NCBI RefSeq assembly: GCF_025564085.1
Contig: NZ_JAMGZJ010000076.1
Location: 124,001 to 188,000, forward strand
DNA length: 64,000 nt
Reading direction: 5' to 3'
Source: Silvania confinis
GTDB taxonomy: Bacteria; Pseudomonadota; Gammaproteobacteria; Enterobacterales; Enterobacteriaceae
The position numbers and the translations under genes were made by a program. Every line of letters begins with the position of its first letter. Within the stretch, counting starts at the first letter, position 1. Under the pieces are notes generated by a model. The model did not search any database. It saw only the letters and a program-made list of their open reading frames with translations, and was not told where the DNA came from. Positions 29,119-42,024 of this stretch are shown here, piece by piece.

Positions 29119-30696
29119 ATGAGTTACCTTTTAGCGTTAGATGCAGGGACGGGAAGCGTTCGCGCCGTGGTGTTCGATCTTAACGGCAATCAGATAGCGG
29201 TCGGCCAGGCGGAGTGGAAACACCTGAGCGTGGAGAATGTCCCCGGCTCGATGGAGTTCGATCTCGACACCAACTGGCGGCTGGCCTGCCAGTGCATTCA
29301 CCAGGCGCTGGCGCGGGCGCAGCTAAGCGCGGCGGATATCCAGTCCGTCGCCTGCTGCTCAATGCGCGAAGGGATCGTCCTGTACGACCGCAACGGTGAG
29401 GCCATCTGGGCCTGTGCCAACGTCGATGCCCGCGCCAGCCGCGAAGTGGCAGAGCTAAAAGAGATCCACGACTTCCGCTTTGAATCCGAAGTGTACGACG
29501 TCTCCGGCCAGACTCTGGCCCTGAGCGCCATGCCGCGCCTGCTGTGGCTGGCGCACCATCGCCCGGATATCTATCGCAAGGCCGCCACCATCACCATGAT
29601 CAGCGACTGGCTGGCGGCGAAGCTCTCTGGCGAGCTGGCGGTGGACCCGTCTAACGCGGGCACCACCGGGATGCTCGATCTGTTCAGCCGCAACTGGCGT
29701 CCGGCGCTGCTGGATATGGCCGGGCTGCGCGCCGACATCCTCTCGCCGGTAAAAGAGACCGGCACCGTTTTAGGGGCTGTTACTCGTGATGCCGCGCAGC
29801 AAAGCGGCCTGCGTGAAGGCACCCCGGTAGTGATGGGCGGGGGCGATGTGCAGCTGGGCTGCCTCGGGCTGGGCGTGGTGCGCGCCGGGCAAACTGCGGT
29901 GCTGGGCGGCACCTTCTGGCAGCAAGTGGTGAATCTGCCGCAGGTGCGTACCGATCCGCAGATGAACATCCGCGTGAATCCGCACGTGATCCCCGGTATG
30001 GCGCAGGCGGAGTCGATCAGCTTCTTTACCGGGCTGACCATGCGCTGGTTCCGCGATGCTTTTTGCGCCGAGGAGAAGCTGATTGCCGAGCGGCTGGGCG
30101 TGGACACCTATCAACTGATGGAAGAGATGGCCAGCCGGGTGCCGCCGGGTTCTCACGGGGTGATGCCAATCTTCTCGGACGCGATGCACTTTAAGCAGTG
30201 GTATCACGCGGCACCGTCGTTTATTAACCTCTCCATCGATCCAGAAAAATGCAACAAAGCCACGCTGTTCCGCGCGCTGGAAGAGAACGCCGCGATTGTC
30301 TCCGCCTGCAATCTGGCGCAGATTTCGCAGTTTTCTGGCGTGACCTTTGACGGGCTGGTGTTTGCCGGGGGCGGCGCCAAAGGGGCGCTGTGGAGCCAGA
30401 TCCTGAGTGACGTGACCGGATTGCCGGTGCGGGTGCCGGAGGTGAAAGAGGCCACCGCGCTGGGCTGCGCGATTGCCGCCGGAACGGGCGCGGGGCTGTT
30501 TACCGACATGGCCGCGACGGGCGAGAAACTGGTGCGCTGGAGCCGGGAGTTTACGCCAAACCCGGCACACCGGGAGCTGTACGACGGCATGATGCAGAAA
30601 TGGCAGGCGGTGTACGCCGATCAGCTCGGGCTGGTGGACAGCGGGTTGACCACCTCGATGTGGCAGGCGCCGGGGTTGGTGCCCGCAGCACGTTAA
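29119..30696 (+). CDS. lsrK: Autoinducer-2 kinase LsrK
   Basis: A 525-residue FGGY-family kinase that phosphorylates internalised AI-2 and traps it in the cell as the LsrR inducer. N-terminal [23 protein letters not shown] shows the phosphate-binding loop (DAGTGS), with [13 protein letters not shown] near residue 82 and the C-terminal ATP motif [20 protein letters not shown] near residue 415 (quoted in parts). Length fits E. coli LsrK (530). It forms one unit with lsrR. Confidence 0.95.
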   Translation: MSYLLALDAGTGSVRAVVFDLNGNQIAVGQAEWKHLSVENVPGSMEFDLDTNWRLACQCIHQALARAQLSAADIQSVACCSMREGIVLYDRNGEAIWACANVDARASREVAELKEIHDFRFESEVYDVSGQTLALSAMPRLLWLAHHRPDIYRKAATITMISDWLAAKLSGELAVDPSNAGTTGMLDLFSRNWRPALLDMAGLRADILSPVKETGTVLGAVTRDAAQQSGLREGTPVVMGGGDVQLGCLGLGVVRAGQTAVLGGTFWQQVVNLPQVRTDPQMNIRVNPHVIPGMAQAESISFFTGLTMRWFRDAFCAEEKLIAERLGVDTYQLMEEMASRVPPGSHGVMPIFSDAMHFKQWYHAAPSFINLSIDPEKCNKATLFRALEENAAIVSACNLAQISQFSGVTFDGLVFAGGGAKGALWSQILSDVTGLPVRVPEVKEATALGCAIAAGTGAGLFTDMAATGEKLVRWSREFTPNPAHRELYDGMMQKWQAVYADQLGLVDSGLTTSMWQAPGLVPAAR

Positions 30697-30771
30697 ACGC
30701 CGGATGGCGCTGGGCTTATCCGGCCTACAACACACCTGTCCGTAGCCCCGGTAAGCGCAGCGCCACCGGGG
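30697..30771. repeat. BIME-type palindromes after lsrK
   Basis: A REP-like palindrome (GCCGGATGGCGCTGGGCTTA then TCCGGCCTACAA) at about 30699-30730 is followed by CCCCGGT-aagcgcagcgcc-ACCGGGG at 30746-30771. Order and sequence match the pair at 22115-22207, so the lsr block is bounded on both sides by the same kind of element. Confidence 0.75.
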
Positions 30772-30850
30772 AAAAACGCCGCGCTTTTTGAATCTCATCA
30801 CAATCATTGGATCCTGTTTTTACCTTTTCCCCGCCGCTGGCTAAATTAGT

Positions 30851-32916
<2,066 letters not shown>

Positions 32917-32941
32917 CGGCATCGCCGGGAGGCGAGGTAAA

Positions 32942-33024
32942 AGCAAAACGGCAACCTGGTTGCCGTTTTTAGTGTTTGCACCCTCTCCCCGTGGGAGAGG
33001 GCCGGGGTGAGGGCATCAGGCCGC
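32942..33024. repeat. Composite terminator repeat, copy 1 (fadH/rlmG junction)
   Basis: The unit begins with the terminator hairpin AAAACGGCAAC-ctg-GTTGCCGTTTT (32945-32969, works for fadH), continues with CCCTCTCCC-cgt-GGGAGAGGG and ends GGGTGAGGGCATCAGGCCGC. A second copy with the same order lies at 38538-38623. Confidence 0.85.
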
Positions 33025-33037
33025 ACCCGTTTGAATC

Positions 33038-34174
33038 TTAGCGGTTACGACCGGTCTTCACCGCTTTCAGCACCACGAATTTTTTATTGGTGGCGACCGT
33101 TTCACAGTTACCGAAGATCTTCTTCAGCTTGTGGAAGTAGTCCAGGTGACGGTTGGCCACGATGTACAACTCACCACTGATTTTCAGGCAACGGCGTGCG
33201 TGGTGGAACATCTCCCAGGCGACGTTATCGGTCAGCGCATGCTGCTGATGGAACGGTGGGTTGCACAGGATTGCGTTAAAGCGGAACGGCTCGACGCCTG
33301 ACAGGGCGTTGTTGATCATAAACTCGCAGCGATCCAGCGCATCGGGCATGTTGCTTTCAACGTTCAGACGGCTGGAGGCCACCGCCATCGGCGATTCATC
33401 GGTAAACAGCACGCTCGCCTCTGGGTTCTTCGCCAGCAGCGTCAGACCCACTACCCCGTTACCACAGCCGAGATCGACGATTTCACCTTCGAGGTTTTCC
33501 GGCAGATTCTCGATAAAGAAGCGCGCACCAATATCCAGCCCGGTACGAGAGAAGACGTTCGCGTGGTTGTGGATGGTCCAGTCGGTGCCTTCCAGTTTCC
33601 AGCTTAAAATCTGCTGTGCGTCGGCAAGCGTAGGTTCGCTGAAGGTACAGTTGATCAGACGCGCCTTTTTCCACGCCAGCGTGGTGGTGGTCGGGCCCAG
33701 CACTTTCTCGAACAGCTGCAGCGTTGAGGTGTGGATATCTCGCGCTTTTGCACCAGCAATAATGCGCGTTTGCGGCGTAACAACCCGGCGCAGCGCGCGC
33801 AGCTGCTGTTCCAGCAATGCCATGGTTTTCGGGATCTTAATCAGCACCACGCCCGGCGCCTGCGGGTAGTCGGCGTTGCTGTCGAGAAACTTAACGCTGG
33901 ATTCCGCAATGTCGTTGTGACGCAGGTTTTCACGCGTCGCCAGCTCGCTCAGATAAGAGTCACCGATGCTGTACGGCGTATGTTCAGCCAGCGCGCAGCC
34001 TAATGCACCGAAAATATCATTCAGGATCAGAACCGGGCCGCTAATTTCGGTGTCATCCAACTGCTGCAGCAGATATTCATCCGCCGCTTCCCACGCCTGG
34101 AGCGGGTTAACGTCATCCGTTTCCGGGAAACGTTTTAAGTCGAGTGAACGGAAACCGTTGTCTAAGTGGCTCAT
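33038..34174 (-). CDS. rlmG: 23S rRNA (guanine-1835-N2)-methyltransferase RlmG
   Basis: A 378-residue SAM-dependent methyltransferase that modifies G1835 of 23S rRNA. The N-terminal half is the non-catalytic RNA-binding copy. In the C-terminal half the SAM motif [12 protein letters not shown] is near residue 232 and the catalytic [12 protein letters not shown] near 303 (N-P-P-F). Length equals E. coli RlmG (378). It lies convergent with fadH and divergent from ygjP. No anomaly is seen. Confidence 0.95.
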   Translation of the reverse strand: MSHLDNGFRSLDLKRFPETDDVNPLQAWEAADEYLLQQLDDTEISGPVLILNDIFGALGCALAEHTPYSIGDSYLSELATRENLRHNDIAESSVKFLDSNADYPQAPGVVLIKIPKTMALLEQQLRALRRVVTPQTRIIAGAKARDIHTSTLQLFEKVLGPTTTTLAWKKARLINCTFSEPTLADAQQILSWKLEGTDWTIHNHANVFSRTGLDIGARFFIENLPENLEGEIVDLGCGNGVVGLTLLAKNPEASVLFTDESPMAVASSRLNVESNMPDALDRCEFMINNALSGVEPFRFNAILCNPPFHQQHALTDNVAWEMFHHARRCLKISGELYIVANRHLDYFHKLKKIFGNCETVATNKKFVVLKAVKTGRNR

Positions 34175-34259
34175 CGGCCCTCCTGAATGGTAAAATTTTG
34201 GCGTTATCCCTGAAAAGGGTGCGTGAGTATACCCGTTTTCATCTTCATTTGGGGTTTTG

Positions 34260-34760
34260 ATGAACCAACTAACCTATCTCCAGGGCTATCCGGACACTTT
34301 ATTGTCCCAGGTGCGCACACTCATTAGCGAGCAAAAGCTGGGAAGCGTGCTGGAAAAACGCTATCCGGGCACCCACGACTTCGCGACGGATAAAGCCCTC
34401 TGGCAGTATACGCAGGACCTGAAAAACCGGTATTTGAAGAGCGCCCCGCCGATCAATAAGGTGATGTATGACAATAAGATCCACGTGCTGAAAAACGCGC
34501 TGGGCCTGCATACCGCCATCTCCCGCGTGCAGGGCGGCAAGCTAAAAGCCAAAGCCGAGATCCGCGTGGCAACCGTGTTTCGCAACGCACCGGAAGCCTT
34601 TTTACGCATGATTGTGGTGCATGAACTGGCGCACCTGAAAGAGAAAGAACACGACAAAGCGTTCTATTCTCTGTGCTGTCATATGGAGCCGCAATATCAC
34701 CAACTCGAGTTTGATACCCGTCTGTGGCTGACGCATTTATCGTTAAAGAGTAATGCGTGA
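34260..34760 (+). CDS. ygjP: YgjP metal-dependent hydrolase family protein (DUF45/WLM-like)
   Basis: A 166-residue cytoplasmic protein with the zinc-peptidase-like motif [13 protein letters not shown] near residues 120-132 (H-E-L-x-H, with a further His downstream). E. coli YgjP belongs to this family and has been reported to act as a UTP pyrophosphatase; I cannot confirm that activity from sequence. The start is the ATG at 34260 ([11 protein letters not shown]); the codon before it is TTG. Divergent from rlmG. Confidence 0.88.
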   Translation: MNQLTYLQGYPDTLLSQVRTLISEQKLGSVLEKRYPGTHDFATDKALWQYTQDLKNRYLKSAPPINKVMYDNKIHVLKNALGLHTAISRVQGGKLKAKAEIRVATVFRNAPEAFLRMIVVHELAHLKEKEHDKAFYSLCCHMEPQYHQLEFDTRLWLTHLSLKSNA

Positions 34761-34832
34761 TGGCGCACTGGTTTTGTCATCATCGCGTGTTACAGTGACA
34801 AAAGGTCCCCTCTACGGAGCACGTAAAGCGTT

Positions 34833-35831
34833 ATGATACGTTTCGCAGTCGTTGGCACGAACTGGATCACCCGTCAGTTCGTCGATGCCGCCCATGAAAC
34901 CGGCAAATATAAACTCACCGCAGTCTATTCCCGCAGCCTTGAGCAGGCCCAGGCTTTTGCAAGCGACTACCTCGTCGAGCATCTGTTTACCTCTCTGGAC
35001 GATCTGGCACAAAGTGATGCCATTGACGCGGTTTATATTGCCAGCCCCAATTCGCTCCACTTCCTGCAAACGAAACTGTTCCTCAGCCATCAAAAACATG
35101 TGATTTGCGAGAAACCGCTGGCGTCGAACATTCAGGAAGTCGAAGAGGCCATTCAGCTTGCGCGGGAAAACCATGTAGTGCTGTTCGAAGCGTTTAAAAC
35201 TGCCAGCCTGCCGAACTTCCTGCTGCTGCAACAGTCTTTGCCGAAACTCGGCAAAGTGCGTAAAGCCTTCATTAACTACTGCCAGTATTCGTCACGCTAT
35301 CAGCGCTATCTGGACGGCGAGAATCCGAATACCTTTAATCCGGCTTTCTCCAACGGGTCGATTATGGATATCGGCTTCTACTGCCTGGCCTCTGCGGTCG
35401 CGCTGTGGGGTGAACCGCATCGGGTGCAGGCCACCGCGAGCCTGCTGGAGAGCGGCGTGGATGCACACGGACTGGCGGTGCTGGATTACGGCGATTTCAG
35501 CGTCACGCTGCAGCACTCCAAAGTAAGTGACTCAGTGTTGCCAAGCGAAATCCAGGGCGAGAACGGCTCTTTGGTTATCGAGAAGATCTCCGAATGCCAG
35601 AAACTGAGCTTCGTGCCGCGCGGCGGCAAAGCCCAGGAGCTGACGCAGCCGCAGCATATTAACACTATGCTGTATGAGGCAGAGGTGTTTGCGCGCCTGG
35701 TTGAAACCGAAGAAGTTAACCACCCGGGTCTGGCAGTGAGTCGCACAACGGCGAAGCTGCAAACCGAGATCCGTCGCCAGACAGGTGTGGTCTTCCCGGC
35801 AGACGGCGTGAGCGCAGAAGTTCCCGCGTAA
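34833..35831 (+). CDS. ygjR: YgjR, Gfo/Idh/MocA-family NAD(P)-dependent oxidoreductase
   Basis: A 332-residue dehydrogenase-like protein. The N-terminal Rossmann fold begins MIRFAVVGTNWITRQF, and the conserved CEKPLASNIQEVEEAI motif (E-K-P) is near residues 92-107, as in the family. The C-terminal substrate domain follows (SIMDIGFYCLASAVALWG). The substrate is unknown in E. coli too. It is preceded by GGAG-like CTACGGAG nine to sixteen bases before the ATG and follows ygjP by 72 bases. The Mn-responsive alx leader comes right after. Confidence 0.9.
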   Translation: MIRFAVVGTNWITRQFVDAAHETGKYKLTAVYSRSLEQAQAFASDYLVEHLFTSLDDLAQSDAIDAVYIASPNSLHFLQTKLFLSHQKHVICEKPLASNIQEVEEAIQLARENHVVLFEAFKTASLPNFLLLQQSLPKLGKVRKAFINYCQYSSRYQRYLDGENPNTFNPAFSNGSIMDIGFYCLASAVALWGEPHRVQATASLLESGVDAHGLAVLDYGDFSVTLQHSKVSDSVLPSEIQGENGSLVIEKISECQKLSFVPRGGKAQELTQPQHINTMLYEAEVFARLVETEEVNHPGLAVSRTTAKLQTEIRRQTGVVFPADGVSAEVPA

Positions 35832-35889
35832 AGCTGCGTAATGAATACGTGCAGGCCATTGACGAGGTTTCTGGCCTGACATATTTTGT

Positions 35890-36090
35890 TACCTGCAAAG
35901 GGGAGTAACTTCCTTGCCGGTGGATCGTCATTACGGTGCGTACAAAACCGCACCCGGTCGCCGGGCAACGAAAAAGGTGTACGCCAATCGTATTCCTTTC
36001 TGGTTGTAAGTGAGACCTTGCCGGAAGGCGAGGTCTATGCATAAAAAACGCAACGGCTATCGTCTTCTGACGCTAGCCGTTTTGTTTTTA
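35890..36090 (+). ncRNA. sraF: yybP-ykoY manganese riboswitch / pH-responsive element (SraF) of alx
   Basis: The region closely follows the E. coli alx leader (PRE, also detected as the small RNA SraF). Recognisable parts are AAAGGGGAGTAACT at 35898-35911, GGTGCGTACAAAACCGCACC with CGGTCGCCGGGCAACG next to it, and GTGAGACCTTGCCGGAAGGC then GAGGTCTATGC. An expression-platform hairpin AACGGCTA...TAGCCGTT with a T-rich tail is at 36052-36090. In this family Mn2+ binding, and in alx also alkaline pH, changes the leader fold and opens translation of the downstream gene. Confidence 0.92.
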
Positions 36091-36109
36091 TATGCATAAG
36101 GACACGATT

Positions 36110-37078
36110 ATGAATACTGTAGGTACGCCGCTGATGTGGGGCGGATTTGCCGTCGTGGTGATTATCATGTTGGCGGTAGATCTCTTACTGCAAGGGCGTC
36201 GCGGCGCACATGGCATGACCATGAAGCAGGCAGCCAGCTGGTCGCTGGTATGGGTCGCGCTCTCTTTACTGTTCTGTGCTGCTTTCTGGTGGCATCTCTC
36301 CCTTACCCAGGGTCGCGCTGTTGCCGATCCGCAGGCACTCGCGTTCCTCACCGGCTATCTGATTGAAAAAGCGCTGGCCGTCGATAACGTCTTCGTCTGG
36401 CTGATGCTGTTTAGCTATTTTGCCGTTCCTGCGGCGTTGCAGCGTCGGGTGCTGGTGTACGGCGTGCTGGGCGCGATTGTGCTGCGTACCATCATGATTT
36501 TCGCCGGTAGCTGGCTGATTTCACAGTTCGAGTGGCTGCTGTATGTCTTCGGCGCGTTCCTGTTATTCACCGGCGTGAAGATGGCGCTGGCGAAAGAAGA
36601 TGAAGCGGGAATCGGCGAGAAGCCGCTGGTGCGCTGGATCCGCAGCCACCTGCGAATGACCGACACCATCGACAATGAGCACTTCTTCGTGCGCAAGAAT
36701 GGCCTGTTGTTCGCGACACCGCTGCTGCTGGTGCTGATCCTCGTTGAGCTGAGCGACGTGATCTTTGCCGTCGACAGCATCCCGGCGATTTTTGCCGTGA
36801 CCACCGACCCGTTCATTGTTTTGACCTCAAACCTGTTTGCGATCCTCGGCCTGCGTGCGATGTACTTCTTGCTGGCGGGCGTGGCAGAGCGCTTCTCAAT
36901 GTTGAAATATGGCCTGTCAGTGATCCTGGTGTTTATCGGCATCAAGATGATGATCGTCGATTTCTACCACATTCCGATCGCCATTTCGCTGGGCGTGGTG
37001 TTTGGCATCCTGGTATTGACCCTGATTATCAATGCCTGGGTTAACCACCTGCGTGATAAGAAACAGCAGCCACTGTAA
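36110..37078 (+). CDS. alx: Alx, TerC-family membrane protein (manganese export)
   Basis: A 322-residue inner-membrane protein with about nine helices. The TerC family carries conserved acidic residues in helices, visible here as [26 protein letters not shown] and [21 protein letters not shown] (quoted in parts). Alx is induced at high pH and by Mn and has been linked to Mn2+ export. I take the ATG at 36110 ([11 protein letters not shown]), which has AAGGA ten bases upstream; an ATG at 36092 lies in the expression platform. Length equals E. coli Alx (321). Confidence 0.95.
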   Translation: MNTVGTPLMWGGFAVVVIIMLAVDLLLQGRRGAHGMTMKQAASWSLVWVALSLLFCAAFWWHLSLTQGRAVADPQALAFLTGYLIEKALAVDNVFVWLMLFSYFAVPAALQRRVLVYGVLGAIVLRTIMIFAGSWLISQFEWLLYVFGAFLLFTGVKMALAKEDEAGIGEKPLVRWIRSHLRMTDTIDNEHFFVRKNGLLFATPLLLVLILVELSDVIFAVDSIPAIFAVTTDPFIVLTSNLFAILGLRAMYFLLAGVAERFSMLKYGLSVILVFIGIKMMIVDFYHIPIAISLGVVFGILVLTLIINAWVNHLRDKKQQPL

Positions 37079-37085
37079 GGTTTGT

Positions 37086-37118
37086 GCCCGGCTTCGCAAC
37101 AGCGCTAGCCGGGCCTGC
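37086..37118. repeat. REP-like palindrome after alx
   Basis: GCCCGGCTTCGCAACAGCGC then TAGCCGGGCCTGCA, an imperfect palindrome of the same family as those at 22115 and 49323, lies 8 bases after the alx stop. Confidence 0.65.
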
Positions 37119-37294
37119 AAAATTGTAAAATTAAAGTTAAAAAGTATGACGTAGTACGTAAAACCCAGCATTTTACACTTCCCAGCCCCCGCACTTTCAA
37201 TATACTCAACCAGGCAAACACAGACCTCAATCCGGGATGACAAGTGCCTCAGAGCACCGCCGGGACGGAACGCAATTTCATTTAAGGAATACCC

Positions 37295-38536
37295 ATGACC
37301 ATACAATCTTCTGGTCTGCTCGGGCGTCTTTCGCGCGGCAGTCTCGTTAAACAAATACTGATAGGCCTGGTGCTGGGCATCGCGCTGGCACTTCTCTCTA
37401 AACCTGCAGCGGTTGCTACCGGCCTGCTCGGCACGCTGTTCGTCGGCGCGCTAAAAGCCGTTGCGCCGGTGCTGGTGTTAACGCTGGTGATGGCCTCTAT
37501 CGCCAACCATCAGCAGGGGCAGAAAACCAATATCCGCCCTATTCTCTGGCTCTATTTATTCGGTACTTTCGCTGCCGCGCTGACCGCCGTCGTGGTGAGC
37601 TTTATTTTCCCTTCTTCGTTGCAGCTGACCACCGGTGCGACCGATATTACGCCGCCTGCGGGTATTGTTGAGGTGATGCACGGCCTGCTGATGAGCATCG
37701 TCGCGAACCCGATTCATGCCCTGCTCAACGCCAACTACATCGGGATTCTGGTGTGGGCCATCGGCCTCGGCTTTGCCCTGCGCCACAGCAATGACTCCAC
37801 CAAAAATCTGATCAACGACCTCTCTAATGCCGTGACATGGATCGTGCAGCTGGTGATCCGTTTTGCGCCGATTGGTATTTTCGGCCTGGTCGCATCGACG
37901 CTGGCAACCACCGGTTTTAGTGCACTGTGGGGCTACGCCCAGTTGCTGCTGGTACTGATTGGCTGTATGGCCGTGGTAGCGCTGGTTATCAACCCGCTGC
38001 TGGTGTTCCTGCAGATCCGTCGCAACCCGTATCCGCTGGTGCTGATGTGCCTGCGTGAAAGTGGCGTTACCGCGTTCTTCACCCGCAGCTCTGCCGCCAA
38101 CATTCCGGTGAATATGGCACTGTGTGAGAAGCTGAACCTGGATCGTGATACCTATTCGGTGTCCATTCCGCTGGGCGCGACCGTCAATATGGCGGGTGCA
38201 GCGATCACCATTACCGTGCTGACGCTGGCTGCGGTTTATACGCTGGGTATTCCGGTGGATCTGCCGACGGCGCTGCTGCTGAGCGTGGTTGCGGCCCTGT
38301 GTGCCTGCGGTGCATCCGGCGTGGCGGGCGGTTCGCTGCTGCTGATCCCGCTGGCCTGTAATATGTTCGGCATCCCGAACGAAATCGCCATGCAGGTGGT
38401 GGCGGTAGGCTTCATTATTGGCGTGCTGCAGGACTCCTGTGAAACGGCGATCAACTCCTCGACTGACGTGATGTTTACCGCCGCAGTGTGTCAGGCGGAA
38501 GACGCGCGTCTGGCGAAAAACGCGTTACGAGGTTAA
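37295..38536 (+). CDS. sstT: Serine/threonine:Na+ symporter SstT
   Basis: A 413-residue member of the dicarboxylate/amino acid:cation symporter family (DAACS). It imports L-serine and L-threonine with Na+. Multiple membrane helices are evident, with the conserved re-entrant serine-rich loop [20 protein letters not shown] near residue 270 and the helix [21 protein letters not shown] near 305. AAGGAA lies 7 bases before the ATG. Length fits E. coli SstT (414). In this window it could feed the tdc threonine pathway, though it is separately transcribed. Confidence 0.95.
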   Translation: MTIQSSGLLGRLSRGSLVKQILIGLVLGIALALLSKPAAVATGLLGTLFVGALKAVAPVLVLTLVMASIANHQQGQKTNIRPILWLYLFGTFAAALTAVVVSFIFPSSLQLTTGATDITPPAGIVEVMHGLLMSIVANPIHALLNANYIGILVWAIGLGFALRHSNDSTKNLINDLSNAVTWIVQLVIRFAPIGIFGLVASTLATTGFSALWGYAQLLLVLIGCMAVVALVINPLLVFLQIRRNPYPLVLMCLRESGVTAFFTRSSAANIPVNMALCEKLNLDRDTYSVSIPLGATVNMAGAAITITVLTLAAVYTLGIPVDLPTALLLSVVAALCACGASGVAGGSLLLIPLACNMFGIPNEIAMQVVAVGFIIGVLQDSCETAINSSTDVMFTAAVCQAEDARLAKNALRG

Positions 38537-38537
38537 C

Positions 38538-38623
38538 AGCAAAACGGCAACCCTGAGGTTGCCGTTTTAAATGTTTGTACCCTCTCCCTGTGGGAGAGGG
38601 TCAGGGTGAGGGCATCAGACCGC
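38538..38623. repeat. Composite terminator repeat, copy 2 (sstT/uxaA junction)
   Basis: Same order as copy 1: AAAACGGCAACC-ctga-GGTTGCCGTTTT (38541-38568, terminator of sstT), then CCCTCTCCC-tgt-GGGAGAGGG and GGGTGAGGGCATCAGACCGC. It begins two bases after the sstT stop codon. Confidence 0.85.
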
Positions 38624-38629
38624 GCCGGA

Positions 38630-40117
38630 CTACAGCGTCACACCACTCTTAAAGATCGCCAGCTCGCGGAAGTCGTTGCGTTCGTTGCAGGTCGGATTGC
38701 CGTTAGCAATATCCACAATCACATCCACAAACTCGTTCAACAGCTGCGGCATTGCTTTGCCGTGGATCAGCTGACCTGCATCAAAATCAATCCAGTGCTT
38801 TTTCTTCGCTGCCAGCTCACTGTTGGTGGCGATTTTCACCGTGGGCACAAAACCACCGTACGGCGTACCGCGACCGGTACTGAACAGCACCATGTGACAG
38901 CCTGCTCCCGCCAGCGCGCTGGTGGCGACCGCATCGTTGCCCGGGGCGCTTAACAGGTTCAGACCGTGAGTGTTCAGGCGCTCGCCGTAACGCAGAACGT
39001 CCACCACCTGGCTGGCACCCGCTTTCTGGGTACAGCCGAGGGATTTCTCTTCAAGCGTGGTGATCCCGCCCGCTTTGTTGCCCGGGGAGGGGTTTTCGTA
39101 GATCGGCTGGTTGTGGGCAATGAAGTACTGTTTGAAATCGTTGACCATGGTGACGGTCTTTTCAAAGGTCTCTTCGTCGCGGCAGTGGCTCATCAGAATA
39201 CGCTCTGCGCCAAACATCTCCGGCACTTCGGTCAGGACGGTGGTGCCGCCATTGCCAATCACGTAATCCGAGAAACGGCCCAGCATCGGGTTGGCGGTAA
39301 TACCGGACAGACCGTCCGATCCGCCGCACTCGAGGCCAAACTTCAGCTCGCTCAGCTTACCCGCTTCGCGCTGGTCGTGACGCATCACCTCATACAGCTG
39401 ATGCAGGTGCTCCAGCCCGGCTTCCACTTCATCATCCTGGTGCTGACAGACCATGAAATGCACGCGCGAGGCATCGAAATCACCCAGAGTTTCGCGGAAC
39501 GCATCGACCTGGTTGTTCTCGCAGCCGAGGCCAATCACCAACACCGCCCCGGCATTCGGGTGACGCACCATGTTTTGCAGCATGGTGCGGGTGTTAATGT
39601 GATCGTCGCCGAGCTGGGAACAGCCGTAGGTGTGGCTGAACAGAAACACCCCGTCGGTACCTTCGGCATCGTGGGTCTCTTTCAGGAACCGGCTCTGGAT
39701 CTGGCGGGCGATCCCGTTGACGCAGCCGACGGTCGGCAGGATCCACAGCTCATTGCGGATCCCCACCTCACCGCTGGCGCGGCGGTAGATCTGCACGTCA
39801 CGATCGTCTTGCTGGTTGTCTTCAGCCTGAAAATCAGGTTGATAGCTGTACTCATCCAGATCGCTAAGATTGGTGCGCGTATTGTGGGAGTGAATGAATT
39901 CACCCGCCGCGATATCAGCCAGCGCATGACCGATGGGCAAGCCGTATTTCACCACGTTTTCGCCTTTGGCAATTTCGCCCAACGCGAATTTATGCCCGCG
40001 CGAAACCGCCTGACGAAGCGTGACTACCTGGTTATCGAAAGTCACTTCCGTGCCTTCGCTCAGGTCGGCCAGCGCTACTGCAACGTTATCCAGCGAATGG
40101 ATTTTGATGTATTGCAT
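38630..40117 (-). CDS. uxaA: Altronate dehydratase UxaA
   Basis: A 495-residue iron-dependent dehydratase converting D-altronate to 2-keto-3-deoxygluconate in galacturonate breakdown. The N-terminal SAF domain covers about residues 1-90 (MQYIKIHSLDNVAVALADL). The catalytic part has GCVNGIARQ, HTYGCSQLGDD, LGCENNQ, LECGGSDGLSG and CQKAG-like CTQKAGASQ cysteine motifs for metal binding. It follows uxaC by 15 bases in one leftward operon. Length equals E. coli UxaA (495). No uxaB is present in the window. Confidence 0.96.
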   Translation of the reverse strand: MQYIKIHSLDNVAVALADLSEGTEVTFDNQVVTLRQAVSRGHKFALGEIAKGENVVKYGLPIGHALADIAAGEFIHSHNTRTNLSDLDEYSYQPDFQAEDNQQDDRDVQIYRRASGEVGIRNELWILPTVGCVNGIARQIQSRFLKETHDAEGTDGVFLFSHTYGCSQLGDDHINTRTMLQNMVRHPNAGAVLVIGLGCENNQVDAFRETLGDFDASRVHFMVCQHQDDEVEAGLEHLHQLYEVMRHDQREAGKLSELKFGLECGGSDGLSGITANPMLGRFSDYVIGNGGTTVLTEVPEMFGAERILMSHCRDEETFEKTVTMVNDFKQYFIAHNQPIYENPSPGNKAGGITTLEEKSLGCTQKAGASQVVDVLRYGERLNTHGLNLLSAPGNDAVATSALAGAGCHMVLFSTGRGTPYGGFVPTVKIATNSELAAKKKHWIDFDAGQLIHGKAMPQLLNEFVDVIVDIANGNPTCNERNDFRELAIFKSGVTL

Positions 40118-40132
40118 ATCAACCTCAAAGGC

Positions 40133-41566
<1,434 letters not shown>

Positions 41567-41604
41567 TTACGAGTGCGTTAGAAAGTTAATGTTTAGATGC
41601 TGCA

Positions 41605-41622
41605 AAGTTATCACACCAATTT
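41605..41622. promoter_or_regulatory. Candidate ExuR operator upstream of uxaC
   Basis: AAGTTATCACACCAATTT matches AAATTGGTATACCAATTT at thirteen of eighteen bases, with a perfect right half. It is 60 bases upstream of the uxaC start codon, where a repressor would block transcription. Confidence 0.5.
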
Positions 41623-41642
41623 CCAGAGTCAGATGATTTTTT

Positions 41643-41658
41643 CGTGAGTTAGATCAAT
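41643..41658. promoter_or_regulatory. Candidate CRP site for uxaC
   Basis: CGTGA-GTTAGA-TCAAT fits TGTGA-N6-TCACA at seven of ten bases. CRP control of hexuronate genes is known in E. coli. Confidence 0.45.
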
Positions 41659-41764
41659 AAACGTCAACAAAAAAAGTAAGCCCTAAGGGGTAAACCCTGT
41701 GCAACCCCGCGCCAGCACTGGCTTGACGCAGCAATTACAATGCCCTTACAAATATTGACACATT

Positions 41765-41780
41765 TGTGATGGCTCTCACC
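41765..41780. promoter_or_regulatory. CRP site for exuT
   Basis: TGTGA-TGGCTC-TCACC matches the CRP consensus at nine of ten bases and lies at about -41 from the expected exuT transcription start, a class II position. Confidence 0.7.
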
Positions 41781-41813
41781 TTTTAAAGCTGTATGACAAG
41801 TTATCTTTTGGCC

Positions 41814-42024
41814 GTCGCAAAATATAAGCCGACGGAATGCAATACCGGTGCTTCAGGCATCGGATTTAGCGGTACGGATACCGACTTATGCACGATTACT
41901 TATGGCAAGGTTCGGGCCGTTCCGGGAGTCTCTCCTGGCTACGCCCTCCCGTTACAAGCCTCTCCCGCACCGCGTAGGGAGGCACCGCATTCGCGGCGGA
42001 AATAACATAACGATGAGGTTTTAC
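41814..42024 (+). other. Long structured 5' leader of exuT
   Basis: About 210 bases between the likely transcription start and the exuT ATG. It holds several short stems: CCGTCG...CGACGG at its very start, CCGGGAG-tct-CTCCTGG near 41920, and CCTCCC...GGGAGG near 41945-41984. A 70-codon frame from 41793 covers it but has no ribosome site and no recognised sequence. I see no known riboswitch pattern. Confidence 0.45.

Noticed and set aside
41793-42005. 70-codon frame in the exuT leader
   Set aside because: No ribosome site, Pro/Arg-rich tail and no recognised family; kept only as a note to the leader.
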